Of a stretch of DNA of 64,000 bases, positions 38,764 to 47,484 are shown piece by piece (the first letter of the stretch is position 1; every line of letters begins with the position of its first letter). The notes under the pieces were generated by a model that saw only the letters and a list, made by a program, of their open reading frames with translations, was not told the origin of the DNA and did no database searches. This stretch comes from Aeromonas enteropelogenes (GTDB taxonomy: Bacteria > Pseudomonadota > Gammaproteobacteria > Enterobacterales > Aeromonadaceae): NCBI RefSeq assembly GCF_000819845.1, contig NZ_CDCG01000040.1:7464-71463 (forward strand), read 5' to 3'. The position numbers were made by a program, and so were the translations under genes.

Positions 38764-40320
38764 TTAGCTGTTGTTGTTCACAAACAGGGTCAGCTCCTGG
38801 CCCGGCTTGAGGTAGTCCCCCTTGTCGAGCTGGTTCCAGCGCATCACATCGTTGATGGCCACCTGGAAGCGGGCCGCGATGGAGGAGAGGGAGTCGCCAC
38901 GGCGAACCTGATAGACCACCGACTTGTTGCTCTTCCCCTGCTTGGGATAGACCACCAGATTCATGCCCGGCTTGAGGGCCGACTTGGCATTCAGGCCGTT
39001 CCACTTGGCCAGCTCGTTGTGAGAGACGCCGTGAACCTTGCTGATGCTCCACAGGGTATCGCCGGAGCGCACCTTGTAGCTCACCTTGTTCTTCGACGTG
39101 CTCCCACGATTCGCCAGCTGCTGCGGCTTGCTGGCAACCGTGGCCTGGCTGCTGACCACTGCCTTGCCGCCAAGGGGGATCACCAGCTGCTGGCCACGGC
39201 GCAGGTTGTTGCTGCGCAGGTTGTTGGCCAGTTTCAGCTCGCTCACGCTGACACCATGGTTCTGAGCGATGCGCGACAGTGTGTCTCCGCTGACCACCTG
39301 ATAGGAGCGGGTACGGATACGCTCGCTCTTGGGCAGATCCGCCAGCGCCAGCTCCAGAGTATCGGCGTATTCGACCGGTACCAGCAGCCGGTAGGGGCCA
39401 CGGGGGGACATCACGCCGCGACTCAGGGCCGGGTTGACCTCCTTGAGATGGGAGACGCGCAGGCCTGCCAGCTGGGCAGCCACGTTCAGATCGATCTGGC
39501 TGCCCGTCTCGACCACCCGCAACTTGGGCTGGTTGGCAAGCACCGGCAACTTGATGTTGTACTTGTCCGCATTGCTGAGCATGTCCGCCATGGCCAGGAT
39601 CTTGGGCACGTACATCTGGGTTTCCCGCGGCAGATCGAGGGACCAGTAGTCGGTCGGGCGACCGGCACGCTGGTTGCGCACGATGGCGTTGCGAACCCGC
39701 CCTTCACCGGCATTGTAGGCGGCCAGGGTTTGCAGCCAGTCACCATCAAAGAAGCGGTTCAGGTATTCCAGATAGTCGAGCGCCGCATTGGTGGACGCCA
39801 GCACATCCCGGCGACCGTCATACCAGTTGTCATGACGCAGGCCGAAGTTTCGGCCGGTGGCGGGTACAAACTGCCACAGACCGACCGCATTGCTGCGGGA
39901 GCGAGCACGAGGATTGAACATGCTCTCGATCATCGGAACAGTAATAAGCTCCATTGGCAGCTCACGCCGTTCTATTTCCTCCACCATCAGATACAGGTAG
40001 GGTTCAGCCCGGCTGGCAATGGTCGCCAGATGCTTGTCGTTGCGCAGCAACCACTCGCGTTGCTTCCTGATGCGGGGGTTATCCGGGGTATCCAGTTGCA
40101 TATCATCGCTGATACGCACCCACAGATTGTCCGTATCTTCCATTTCGTCCAGCTGTTCATCGCCGAAAACGAAACGTGAAGCATGTTTTTTATTCGCTTT
40201 TTTATTGACCTGGGGGGACTTGAGCGGCTCGATTGCCGTTAGCGCCCGGTCATCCTGATGGCTCAGGTTTTGGCAGCCGCTGAGCAACAGCGCTGCCAAT
40301 AAGGCCGTTCGTACCTTCAT
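38764..40320 (-). CDS. mltD: Membrane-bound lytic murein transglycosylase D with three LysM domains
   Basis: 518-residue lipoprotein that cleaves peptidoglycan glycan strands by forming 1,6-anhydro ends. The signal peptide MKVRTALLAALLLSGC has its lipid Cys at 16. The SLT domain carries the catalytic ES pair (PMIESMFNPRARSRSNAVGL, Glu132). Three LysM modules follow at the C-terminus: YQVVSGDTLSRIAQNHGVS, YKVRSGDTLWSISKVHGVS and YQVRRGDSLSSIAARFQVA. E. coli MltD has two LysM modules, so this protein is longer. The start at 40320 gives the lipoprotein signal, and an upstream extension to 40383 would destroy it. Confidence 0.95.
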   Translation of the reverse strand: MKVRTALLAALLLSGCQNLSHQDDRALTAIEPLKSPQVNKKANKKHASRFVFGDEQLDEMEDTDNLWVRISDDMQLDTPDNPRIRKQREWLLRNDKHLATIASRAEPYLYLMVEEIERRELPMELITVPMIESMFNPRARSRSNAVGLWQFVPATGRNFGLRHDNWYDGRRDVLASTNAALDYLEYLNRFFDGDWLQTLAAYNAGEGRVRNAIVRNQRAGRPTDYWSLDLPRETQMYVPKILAMADMLSNADKYNIKLPVLANQPKLRVVETGSQIDLNVAAQLAGLRVSHLKEVNPALSRGVMSPRGPYRLLVPVEYADTLELALADLPKSERIRTRSYQVVSGDTLSRIAQNHGVSVSELKLANNLRSNNLRRGQQLVIPLGGKAVVSSQATVASKPQQLANRGSTSKNKVSYKVRSGDTLWSISKVHGVSHNELAKWNGLNAKSALKPGMNLVVYPKQGKSNKSVVYQVRRGDSLSSIAARFQVAINDVMRWNQLDKGDYLKPGQELTLFVNNNS

Positions 40321-40390
40321 CTCGTTCCGGTCATTTGTAACAAAAACAGCCCGCATCATAAGGGGCAACGTCCCCCTGATCAAGGTTTGC

Positions 40391-41155
40391 TCAAAAAACG
40401 TCCTTCCATTGGCGCAGGATGGTGAAGGTATCTACCGGATTTTCCACGCATTTTAGTGCATGTTTTTCAGCAGAAAATCTTACCGAGTCCGCCTCGCAAC
40501 GCAGAAAAACGTTGAATGACTTTTCGTCTCCGAGCCGGCTGGGCAGGCTGGGCAGTCCCTGTTGACGCCGTTTGCTGATCAGCCCGATCTGGCGCTGGAT
40601 CGCAGGGTTGTCCGGCTCGACTGCATAGGCAAAACGCAGGTTGGACAGGGTGTACTCATGGGCGCAATAGATGAGGGTGTCGTCGGGCAGGGCCGCAAGG
40701 CGCTTTAGCGAGCGATACATCTGCTCCGCGGTCCCTTCGAACAGGCGTCCGCAGCCAGCGGAGAAGAGGGTGTCACCACAAAACAGCATGCCTTCGCTGT
40801 AATAGGCGATGTGGCCACGGGTATGGCCGGGTACATGGATCACCTCAAGGGCGAGACCATGCCAGTTGATCTGATCGCCATCCTCCAGCCATTGGCCGTG
40901 GTGATCCGGCATGGGGTCCAGTTTGGGCCCATACAGCTTGGCGTGGGGGAAGTGGCCGAGTAGTTCGCCAACGCCGCCGACGTGATCGTGATGGTGATGG
41001 GTCAGCAGGATGGCATCGAGCTGCAACTCCAGTGCGGCCAGCCGCTCCAGCACCGGAGCCGCGTCGCCCGGGTCGACGACCAGGCAATGATTTTCGTGTC
41101 GGATCAACCAGATGTAGTTGTCGTTAAAGGCTGGAACTGTGATCACTGGATACAT
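40391..41155 (-). CDS. gloB: Hydroxyacylglutathione hydrolase (glyoxalase II) GloB
   Basis: 254-residue metallo-beta-lactamase-fold enzyme that hydrolyses S-D-lactoylglutathione to lactate and glutathione in methylglyoxal detoxification. The dinuclear metal motif THHHHDH (residues 52-58, giving H53, H55, D57, H58) is intact, with further ligands in HVPGHTRGH and FCGDTLFSAGCGR. The frame is open far upstream to 41641, but only the ATG at 41155 gives the family N-terminus MYPVITVPAFNDNY. It is divergent from yafS, as in E. coli. Confidence 0.95.
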   Translation of the reverse strand: MYPVITVPAFNDNYIWLIRHENHCLVVDPGDAAPVLERLAALELQLDAILLTHHHHDHVGGVGELLGHFPHAKLYGPKLDPMPDHHGQWLEDGDQINWHGLALEVIHVPGHTRGHIAYYSEGMLFCGDTLFSAGCGRLFEGTAEQMYRSLKRLAALPDDTLIYCAHEYTLSNLRFAYAVEPDNPAIQRQIGLISKRRQQGLPSLPSRLGDEKSFNVFLRCEADSVRFSAEKHALKCVENPVDTFTILRQWKDVF

Positions 41156-41227
41156 GAGTCTGCTTCTCTTTAGGGAGGGTATCTTATATAACAGGATGGC
41201 GTTCGAAACCCCGAGTTGAGCCCTATT

Positions 41228-41950
41228 ATGCAGGTGGCACGTACCGAACAACAAATCGAGATCCCGACCAGCTGGTCCGCATTGCCCATGGGGGACTGGG
41301 TGGCGGGTGAAATTCAGGAGCGGCTCGACAACTGGTGCCCGAACCTGTTTGGCTATCATCTGTTGAAAATAGGTGCCCTGAGCGCCGAGCTCTCCTGCAA
41401 ATGCTCCTCCATTCGCCACCAGATCGGTGTCGCCCCCGAAGGTCGGCTGCTCGACATGTACGGCGATCCGCTGGACTTGCCGGTGCGTACCGGCAGCGTC
41501 GATGCCTGTCTGCTGGCCCACTGTCTCGATTTCTCTGCCGATCCACATCAGGTATTGCGCGAAGCCGAACGGGTGTTGACCGACGATGGCTGGCTGATCG
41601 TCAGCGGCTACAACCCGCTGAGTCTGGTCGGGATCGGGCATTACATGCCGGTGCTGCGGCGCAGGTTACCCTGGTCGGCACGGATGTTTACCCCGGGACG
41701 GGTCACGGACTGGTTGCAGTTGCTGGGGTGCGAGGTGATGTTCGATGAACGCTTTGGCTACTCGTTCATGGGGCGACAAAGCTGGCATAGCTGGTGGCGG
41801 GAGAGCCTGGGACGAGATTATTGCCGGGGATTTGCCTCTGTCTATGTGATTGCCGCCCGTAAGCGGCGCTTTCCACTCATCCCGGTGCGACGCCGCTGGC
41901 AGTTGCCAAAATCGCTGGCCACACCGGGAATGGCGCGTCAGGGCTGGTAG
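41228..41950 (+). CDS. yafS: SAM-dependent methyltransferase, YafS-like
   Basis: 240-residue class I methyltransferase-like protein. The SAM fold is suggested by [20 protein letters not shown] (about residues 75-94) and the following [23 protein letters not shown] region, with a C-terminal basic end. The substrate is unknown. The neighbourhood gloB-yafS-rnhA-dnaQ is the same as in E. coli, which supports the name. The stop codon lies inside the 3' end of rnhA (13-bp convergent overlap). Confidence 0.85.
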   Translation: MQVARTEQQIEIPTSWSALPMGDWVAGEIQERLDNWCPNLFGYHLLKIGALSAELSCKCSSIRHQIGVAPEGRLLDMYGDPLDLPVRTGSVDACLLAHCLDFSADPHQVLREAERVLTDDGWLIVSGYNPLSLVGIGHYMPVLRRRLPWSARMFTPGRVTDWLQLLGCEVMFDERFGYSFMGRQSWHSWWRESLGRDYCRGFASVYVIAARKRRFPLIPVRRRWQLPKSLATPGMARQGW

Positions 41951-42402
41951 CCGGTATCCTCGGCCAACTGCTTGCTGCAGGCTGCCTCTCTGGCCAGCTC
42001 GTCACAGCGTTCGTTCTCCGGATGGCCGGAGTGCCCCTTGACCCAGAGCCACTCGATCTGGTGGCGGCTCACTTCCGCATCCAGCGCCTGCCACAAGTCG
42101 ACATTCTTGACCGGCTGGCGATTGGCCGTCATCCACCCTTTTTTCTTCCAGCCGATGATCCACTGGGTGATCCCCTGGCGCACATACTGGCTGTCGGTGG
42201 TGAGGCGAACCTGGCAGGGCTCGTTCAGGGTGCGCAGGCCCATGATGGCGGCCATCAGCTCCATCCGGTTATTAGTGGTGAGCCGAAAACCGGCGCTGAT
42301 CTCTTTGCGATGCTTGCCATAAACCATGACGGCACCGTAACCGCCCGGGCCCGGATTGCCGAGGCAGGAGCCATCCGTGAATAAATCAATCTGTTTTAAC
42401 AT
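41938..42402 (-). CDS. rnhA: Ribonuclease HI
   Basis: 154-residue RNase HI, degrading RNA in RNA-DNA hybrids. All catalytic residues are at the E. coli positions: D10 in [12 protein letters not shown]48 in NRMELMAA, D70 in LTTDSQYV, H124 in [10 protein letters not shown] and D134 in RCDELAR. It is divergent from dnaQ with 75 bases between them, the conserved arrangement with facing promoters. Confidence 0.97.
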   Translation of the reverse strand: MLKQIDLFTDGSCLGNPGPGGYGAVMVYGKHRKEISAGFRLTTNNRMELMAAIMGLRTLNEPCQVRLTTDSQYVRQGITQWIIGWKKKGWMTANRQPVKNVDLWQALDAEVSRHQIEWLWVKGHSGHPENERCDELAREAACSKQLAEDTGYQP

Positions 42403-42477
42403 GAGTAATCAATCTGTTTTAGCTGAAGGCTTGGGGTAAACTAGCGGGTAAAGCCGAAGTTTGACATAGATTGGATC

Positions 42478-43212
42478 ATGAACACACCCCAACTGAATCG
42501 CCAGATCATTCTGGATACTGAAACCACAGGTATGAACACAGGTGGCGGCCCCGTCTATCTGGGTCACCGCATCATCGAAATCGGCTGTGTGGAGGTGATC
42601 AACCGCAAGCTGACTGGCAACCATTACCACGTCTATATCAAGCCGGATCGGCTGGTGGACCCGGAAGCGGTGCAGGTGCACGGCATTACCGACGCCTTCC
42701 TGGCCGACAAACCCTCCTTTAACCAGATCGCCGACGAGTTCATCGAGTTTATCCGCGGTGCCGAGCTCATCGCCCACAACGCGCCGTTTGACGTCAGCTT
42801 CATGGACTACGAGTTCAGCAAGCTCGGACTCGATTTCAAAACCGCCGATATCTGCAGCATCACGGATACCCTGGCGATGGCGCGGGACCTCTTCCCGGGC
42901 AAGCGCAACAACCTGGATGTGCTCTGTGATCGCTACGGCATAGACAACTCCCACCGGACCCTGCACGGGGCCTTGCTCGATGCGGAGATCCTGGCGGACG
43001 TCTACCTGTTGATGACGGGTGGTCAGACCAAACTGAATCTGGCGACCGAAAGCAGCGAGAGCGAGAGCAACCAGGACACCAGCATCCGACGGCTGGAAAG
43101 CCATCGTCCGCCCCTCAAAGTGGTGCGGGCCAGCGCCGAGGTGCAGGCGCTGCACGAGGCGAGGCTGGATCTGGTGCAAAAGAAGGGAGGAAGTTGTCTG
43201 TGGCGGCAATGA
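42478..43212 (+). CDS. dnaQ: DNA polymerase III epsilon subunit (3'-5' proofreading exonuclease)
   Basis: 244-residue DEDDh exonuclease. Motif Exo I is ILDTETTGMN (D13, E15), Exo II is IAHNAPFDVSFMDYEF (about residues 98-113), and Exo III is HGALLDAEILADVYL (about 163-177). The C-terminal tail, which binds the alpha subunit, is present. It removes misincorporated nucleotides within Pol III. The TIGR03503-like gene starts within its last codons. Confidence 0.97.
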   Translation: MNTPQLNRQIILDTETTGMNTGGGPVYLGHRIIEIGCVEVINRKLTGNHYHVYIKPDRLVDPEAVQVHGITDAFLADKPSFNQIADEFIEFIRGAELIAHNAPFDVSFMDYEFSKLGLDFKTADICSITDTLAMARDLFPGKRNNLDVLCDRYGIDNSHRTLHGALLDAEILADVYLLMTGGQTKLNLATESSESESNQDTSIRRLESHRPPLKVVRASAEVQALHEARLDLVQKKGGSCLWRQ

Positions 43213-44459
43213 GCAGGTGGTGGGTTTCTCTCCTGTTGCTCTGTTCGCTGGAGGCGGCGGCGACCGAGGTGTTTGCGCCTTCCGACATCCCCTTGCTGGA
43301 TAACCGCTTTCGCATCGACTACGGGGTGAAGGAGATCACCTTCATCATCAAGCGCAAGGCGGGCACCCCGTCGGTGATCCTGGTGCGACCCGATGGCAGC
43401 AAGCTTTACGTGGGCCGGGTCAAGCCTGCCGATGTGGGTTGGCTGGCGTTGCCCGAATATGACCTCATCACCCTGCGCAATCCCATGCCGGGTCCCTGGC
43501 AGGCGATAGGGGAGGTGGATCCGGACAATCGGGTACGCATCCTCTCCGATATCAAGCTGGATATCGAAGCGCTGCCGATGCAGCTCTATCAGGGAGAGGT
43601 GATCAAGCTCAAATCCTGGTTGCAGATAGCGGGGGAGCAGCCTGCAGACAACTACTATCTCTCCGAGCTGGGGATGACCGTCAGGTTGCAGTCGTACAGC
43701 GATGACAAACAGCAGGAGGTGGTGCTGGACAAGGTGCTCGGCCAGTATCATGACGATGGCAAGGGGCTTGACGAGGAGCCGGGGGATGGGGTTATGACCG
43801 CAGAGGCGGTCTTGGAAGATATTCCGACCGGCAAATACCGCGCCATGTTCAGCACGGGTAATCAGGTGTTTGAACGTGCCCGTTATCAGGATGTGCTGCT
43901 CTACCCCTATCCGTTCAGTTATAACCTGGAGCCGCCTTCTGACGTGCAAGGGGCCAAGATGGCATTCCTCATCGATCGGGATGAACTGGATCCAGCCTCC
44001 GTGGTGATCCAGGGAAAGGTAACGAGCAAGGAGGGGGGAAGTTATCCCTTTAGCCAGACGGGGGCCGCCCCAAGGCTGAATATCGACCTGTCGATGATCA
44101 AGGACCCAGGGCAGTACGAGGTACAAGCCACGCTCTATGGCACCAACTTGCTGGGGCGCGAAGTGAAGATCCTGTTGCCCGGCAAGAGTTTCAACATATT
44201 CCCGCCGCCCCCGCCGGTTGAGGTGGCGCCTGTCGTCTCCAGCGCGCAGCCCGTTGAAGCGCCGCAGGAAGAGGAGATGGGCTGGCTGGTCTGGGTGCTG
44301 GCCGGGGGAGGCGTGTTGCTGCTGGTGCTCGGTGGAGTCGGGTTTGTGGTGTTGCAAAAACGCCGGGCCCTGAAGCGGGCGCTGGCGGCAGTACAGGCTA
44401 AGAGCCCGGAGTCCGCTGACACGAGTACCAAGCTGGATCTCAACTTGCCGGAGCAGTGA
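43200..44459 (+). CDS. TIGR03503-like exported membrane protein
   Basis: 419-residue protein with an N-terminal signal peptide (SRWWVSLLLLCSLEAAATEV) and one C-terminal transmembrane helix (WLVWVLAGGGVLLLVLGGVG, about residues 360-380), then a basic cytoplasmic tail. The periplasmic part is predicted beta-rich with an Ig-like character. It resembles the TIGR03503 family found in Vibrio, Shewanella and Aeromonas, whose function is unknown. GGAGG at 43186-43190 fits the GTG at 43200 best. The ATG at 43209 overlaps the dnaQ stop (ATGA) and is also possible. Confidence 0.78.
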   Translation: MAAMSRWWVSLLLLCSLEAAATEVFAPSDIPLLDNRFRIDYGVKEITFIIKRKAGTPSVILVRPDGSKLYVGRVKPADVGWLALPEYDLITLRNPMPGPWQAIGEVDPDNRVRILSDIKLDIEALPMQLYQGEVIKLKSWLQIAGEQPADNYYLSELGMTVRLQSYSDDKQQEVVLDKVLGQYHDDGKGLDEEPGDGVMTAEAVLEDIPTGKYRAMFSTGNQVFERARYQDVLLYPYPFSYNLEPPSDVQGAKMAFLIDRDELDPASVVIQGKVTSKEGGSYPFSQTGAAPRLNIDLSMIKDPGQYEVQATLYGTNLLGREVKILLPGKSFNIFPPPPPVEVAPVVSSAQPVEAPQEEEMGWLVWVLAGGGVLLLVLGGVGFVVLQKRRALKRALAAVQAKSPESADTSTKLDLNLPEQ

Positions 44460-44473
44460 CACAGGCCATCGGG

Positions 44474-44508
44474 ATAAAAAAACCGCCCTCCATGGGCGGT
44501 TTTTTTAT
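44474..44508. terminator. Bidirectional terminator
   Basis: An A-run plus ACCGCCC-tccat-GGGCGGT and a T-run form a symmetrical intrinsic terminator serving both the TIGR03503-like gene (plus) and the HD-GYP regulator (minus). Confidence 0.88.
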
Positions 44509-44555
44509 CTGGCGCCTTGCTGTGTCTGTCGCAGGCCAATGTGGGAAGGGGACGG

Positions 44556-46076
44556 CTAGTGCTCGCCGATATAGACATCCTTGTACTGTTCGCGGATCTC
44601 GAGGAACTTGTCCAGATTGGCCATCATCAGCTCGACCAAGCTCGGATCGAAATGCTCCCCTTTCTCCTCTTCTATCAGGGCCAGCACCTTATCCAGTGGC
44701 CACGCCTTCTTGTAGCAGCGATCCGAGCCGAGAGCATCGAACACGTCGGCGAGCGCCACGATGCGTCCCTCCAGCGGAATATTCTCCCCTGTCAGACCGC
44801 GAGGGTAGCCGCTGCCATTCCATTTTTCATGGTGGTTGCCGGCGATAGTGGCCCCAATCTGGAACAGCGCCAGATCGCTGCCGGAGAGCATGTCCTGACC
44901 GAGTTGGGCGTGGGTTTTCATGATCTCCCACTCTTCCGGGGTTAACTTGCCCGGTTTGTGCAGGATGGAGTCCGGGATCCCCACTTTGCCGATGTCATGC
45001 AAGGGCGATGCGCGCTTGATAAGCTCGCTCTGCTCCTCGCTCATGCCAAGCAGCAGGCAGAACAATTCGGTATAGAGCGCGACCCGTTTGACGTGCAGTC
45101 CCGACTCCTTTGAGCGGGTCTCGACCAGTTCACCGATGCGATAGATGATCTCCCGCTGGTTGTCGGCGATCACCTCGTTGAGCCGGATATTCTCCAGCGC
45201 CACTATGATGTTTTCGGTGAACAGGGTGAGCAGACCCGTGTCCATCTGGCTGAGCTGGCGAAAGGTCTCGATATGAAACAGCAGATGGTGGCGCGGATTC
45301 TGGCAGTAAAGCACCATCTGCTCCGGGGCGTAGACGTTGGCTCGGCTGGCCATGGCCTGGCGCAATATCTCGGGGGCGTCACTCAATCGCAGCGGGGGCA
45401 AGCCGGGCAGCAGGGGTTCGAGTATCTGATCCCGCACTTCATAGGCCGACTGCTTGAGATCATAGATCTGGGTTTCTCCCAGATGAAGCAGGGCCGTCAG
45501 CTGGGCCTGTGCCCCTTCGACAAACTGGCGCAGGGCCCGCTTTTCAAAGATCCCCTTGGAGGCCTCGATGACCTTTTCCAGCCCCTGGCGATTACTCTCC
45601 AGAGTGCGGATATCCCGGTAGGAACGCAGGCTGGCCCGCAGCAGGGTACGCAGCTTCTGGGAGGTAAGCTCGGTTTTGTCCTTGTAGTCGTTGATGTCGT
45701 AGTTGGTGACCACGTCATCTTCCGGGGCCTGGCCGGGTTGCCCGGTACGCAGCACGATGCGCACCATCTTGTTTTGCAGCTCGTCGCGAACAAACTTCAC
45801 CACATCCAGGCCGGCATGATCGAACTCCATCACCACATCCAGCAGCAGCAGGGCGACATCAGGTGTTGTGGCGAGCAGCTCTTTGGCCTCGGCAGCGGAG
45901 TAGGCATGCAGAAACTCGATGGGACGATTGTCAAACTCGAATTTGTTCAGGGTGATCTTGGTGATGCGATGAACTTCGGGTTCATCATCCACGATCATCA
46001 CCTTCCAGCCAGCCTGTTGGCTATCGGGAAGGACGATATCGTCATCATCAATAATCAGGATCTGGTCATCCATCAT
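44556..46076 (-). CDS. Response regulator with DUF3369 and HD-GYP c-di-GMP phosphodiesterase
   Basis: 506-residue regulator. The N-terminal receiver domain (about residues 24-150) has the acidic pocket in VMIVDDEPEVHRI and the phosphoacceptor Asp in LLLLDVVMEFDHAG. A DUF3369 sensory domain follows (about 170-310). The C-terminal HD-GYP domain shows LHDIGKVGIPD, NHHEKWNGSGYPRGL and GRIVALADVFDAL, all metal- and substrate-binding residues present, so c-di-GMP hydrolysis is predicted. No partner histidine kinase is adjacent. Two ATGs (46076 and 46073) are possible, and AGGA suits the second slightly better. Confidence 0.93.
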   Translation of the reverse strand: MMDDQILIIDDDDIVLPDSQQAGWKVMIVDDEPEVHRITKITLNKFEFDNRPIEFLHAYSAAEAKELLATTPDVALLLLDVVMEFDHAGLDVVKFVRDELQNKMVRIVLRTGQPGQAPEDDVVTNYDINDYKDKTELTSQKLRTLLRASLRSYRDIRTLESNRQGLEKVIEASKGIFEKRALRQFVEGAQAQLTALLHLGETQIYDLKQSAYEVRDQILEPLLPGLPPLRLSDAPEILRQAMASRANVYAPEQMVLYCQNPRHHLLFHIETFRQLSQMDTGLLTLFTENIIVALENIRLNEVIADNQREIIYRIGELVETRSKESGLHVKRVALYTELFCLLLGMSEEQSELIKRASPLHDIGKVGIPDSILHKPGKLTPEEWEIMKTHAQLGQDMLSGSDLALFQIGATIAGNHHEKWNGSGYPRGLTGENIPLEGRIVALADVFDALGSDRCYKKAWPLDKVLALIEEEKGEHFDPSLVELMMANLDKFLEIREQYKDVYIGEH

Positions 46077-46402
46077 ACAATCCTGTTTGGCATCTTGTGC
46101 TTACATTAACTGCTTCACTAAGGATAGGAAACTTATTGAGAAATAAAATTTGATCGCGAAAAACTGTGGTCGGGCGCCGTGGCATGGCAGCCTGCCCAGG
46201 CTCTCTCAAAACCGCCGTACAGCCATGAACAGGGGCTGGCTTGCAGGGGGAAATCCCCCTTCGTCATGGCGCCGCGAGCCTGGCTCCAGTGACTATGATG
46301 GCACACTCCTGATACAAACCGATGAAACGGGAATAAATCGCATTTGATACTGATTCTTGTTTGCGTGTAGCATGGGTAATCTACTGCAAGAGGAATTCAT
46401 CT
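46077..46402. other. Divergent intergenic region with Fur-like box
   Basis: 326 bases separating the HD-GYP regulator (minus) from the siderophore-interacting protein gene (plus). It contains a GGGGGA-aa-TCCCCC hairpin near 46246-46259 and the Fur-like site at 46343-46361. No gene is supported. Confidence 0.55.
46343..46361 (+). promoter_or_regulatory. Fur-box-like site upstream of the siderophore-interacting protein gene
   Basis: TTTGATACTGATTCTTGTT agrees with the 19-bp Fur consensus (AATGATAATNATTATCATT) at 12 of 18 defined positions by eye. It lies about 40 bases before the GTG start, where iron-dependent repression would act. Confidence 0.55.
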
Positions 46403-47206
46403 GTGTCCCCAACTCTGCCTCCCAACCGTCCTCGTCTGTTGAGTGTCAAAGCCGTTACCCAAATTACCCCCAATCTGCGCCGGATCTGTTTTACCGGCAG
46501 TGAGCTGGCCGACTACCCCTACACCTGCGGCGGTGCCCACATCAAGGTGATGCTGGCACAATCCCACCAGGCAGAGCCCGTGCTGCCGACCCTGACGCCA
46601 AACGGTCCGCGCTGGCCGCAGCCGACAGACAAACCCATCATCCGCACCTACACATTGCGAGCCTTTCGCCGCGAGTCCCTGGAGCTCGATGTTGACTTCG
46701 TGCTGCACGGTGATGGCGGGCCTGCCAGCGCCTTTGCCTGTCAGGCCAAACCGGGGGACAAGGCGATCCTCTCTGCGCCCGGTGGCCCCAATCCCATGTT
46801 GCCAGCGGCAGCTCACTACTGTCTGGTGGGGGATCTGACCGCCTTGCCCGCCATCATGGCGATGTGCGAAGTGATGCCTGCCGATGCCAGAGGGGAGATC
46901 GCCATTCTGGTACCCGATCAGGCCGACGCCCTGCCGCTTTCCCTGCCCACCGGGGTGCGTTGCCACTGGTTTGTCGGCGAACCTGAAGCAAGCGGCCTGC
47001 TGGAGCATGTCATGGGCTTGCCCCTTGAACGGGAAGGAGGCTTCTTCTGGCTGGCAGGGGAAGAGGCGCTGGTGTTGCCGCTGCGTCGCCATGTACGCGG
47101 AACTCTGGAGGTCGATCGCCAGGCCATTTATGCGGTGCCTTACTGGCGCAGGGGCAAGAGCGAGGAGGCTTACCATCAAGCGCGTCACGAAGTGATGGAT
47201 AATTAA
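46403..47206 (+). CDS. Siderophore-interacting FAD-binding protein (ViuB/YqjH-like)
   Basis: 267-residue flavoprotein of the siderophore-interacting family. It likely reduces ferric-siderophore complexes in the cytoplasm to release iron. The FAD-binding signature RTYTLRAF (about residues 90-97) is present, followed by an NAD(P)H-like lobe with GDLTALPAIMAMCE (about 153-166) and the C-terminal family end YAVPYWRRGKSEEAYHQ. The GTG at 46403 is preceded by AGAGGA with 8-base spacing. A TTG at 46361 would extend it through the Fur box and is rejected. Confidence 0.9.
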   Translation: MSPTLPPNRPRLLSVKAVTQITPNLRRICFTGSELADYPYTCGGAHIKVMLAQSHQAEPVLPTLTPNGPRWPQPTDKPIIRTYTLRAFRRESLELDVDFVLHGDGGPASAFACQAKPGDKAILSAPGGPNPMLPAAAHYCLVGDLTALPAIMAMCEVMPADARGEIAILVPDQADALPLSLPTGVRCHWFVGEPEASGLLEHVMGLPLEREGGFFWLAGEEALVLPLRRHVRGTLEVDRQAIYAVPYWRRGKSEEAYHQARHEVMDN

Positions 47207-47484
47207 GCGGACGCGAAAGAATACCTGATTCATTTCTTGCAAATAAAAATGATTTGCATTTAGTATTGCGCCGTTCCGAAATCGGTCGGTACGGCGCCTT
47301 CGTATAGAGAAGGAACCGCCCTGGATGGCCAGGCTGTTTCCTGCCCGAGCCGACTGATATCAGGGCGAAGAAGCATGGGCCTGTGCTCGTGCCATAAGCA
47401 GCCCAATCACTCAGCGCCGGGTCTGGCAAGGTCAGACAGGGATGTCGGTGGTGTTGGCCTTTTCCTGTTCTATGTGGAGTGTTG
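47207..47484 (+). other. Leader region of the TonB-dependent receptor gene
   Basis: 278 bases with a Fur-like box (47242-47260) and then a GC-rich leader that can fold: CCTTC-gtataga-GAAGG near 47299, CCTGG-atgg-CCAGG near 47320 and GCCC...GGGC near 47344-47375. I tested it by eye against the cobalamin riboswitch because TonB receptors can carry one. The conserved core and B12 box are absent. Confidence 0.5.
47242..47260 (+). promoter_or_regulatory. Fur-box-like site upstream of the TonB-dependent receptor
   Basis: AATAAAAATGATTTGCATT matches the 19-bp Fur consensus at 14 of 18 positions by eye. Its location upstream of an iron-siderophore receptor makes iron-dependent repression likely. Confidence 0.65.

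Noticed and set aside
41156..41641. N-terminal extension of gloB by 162 codons
   Set aside because: The extension runs opposite yafS, and the family N-terminus begins at 41155.
47207..47484. Cobalamin riboswitch in front of the TonB-dependent receptor
   Set aside because: The conserved core (AAAAGGGAA-like and GGTG elements) and the B12 box are not found, and the receptor resembles catecholate types more than BtuB.
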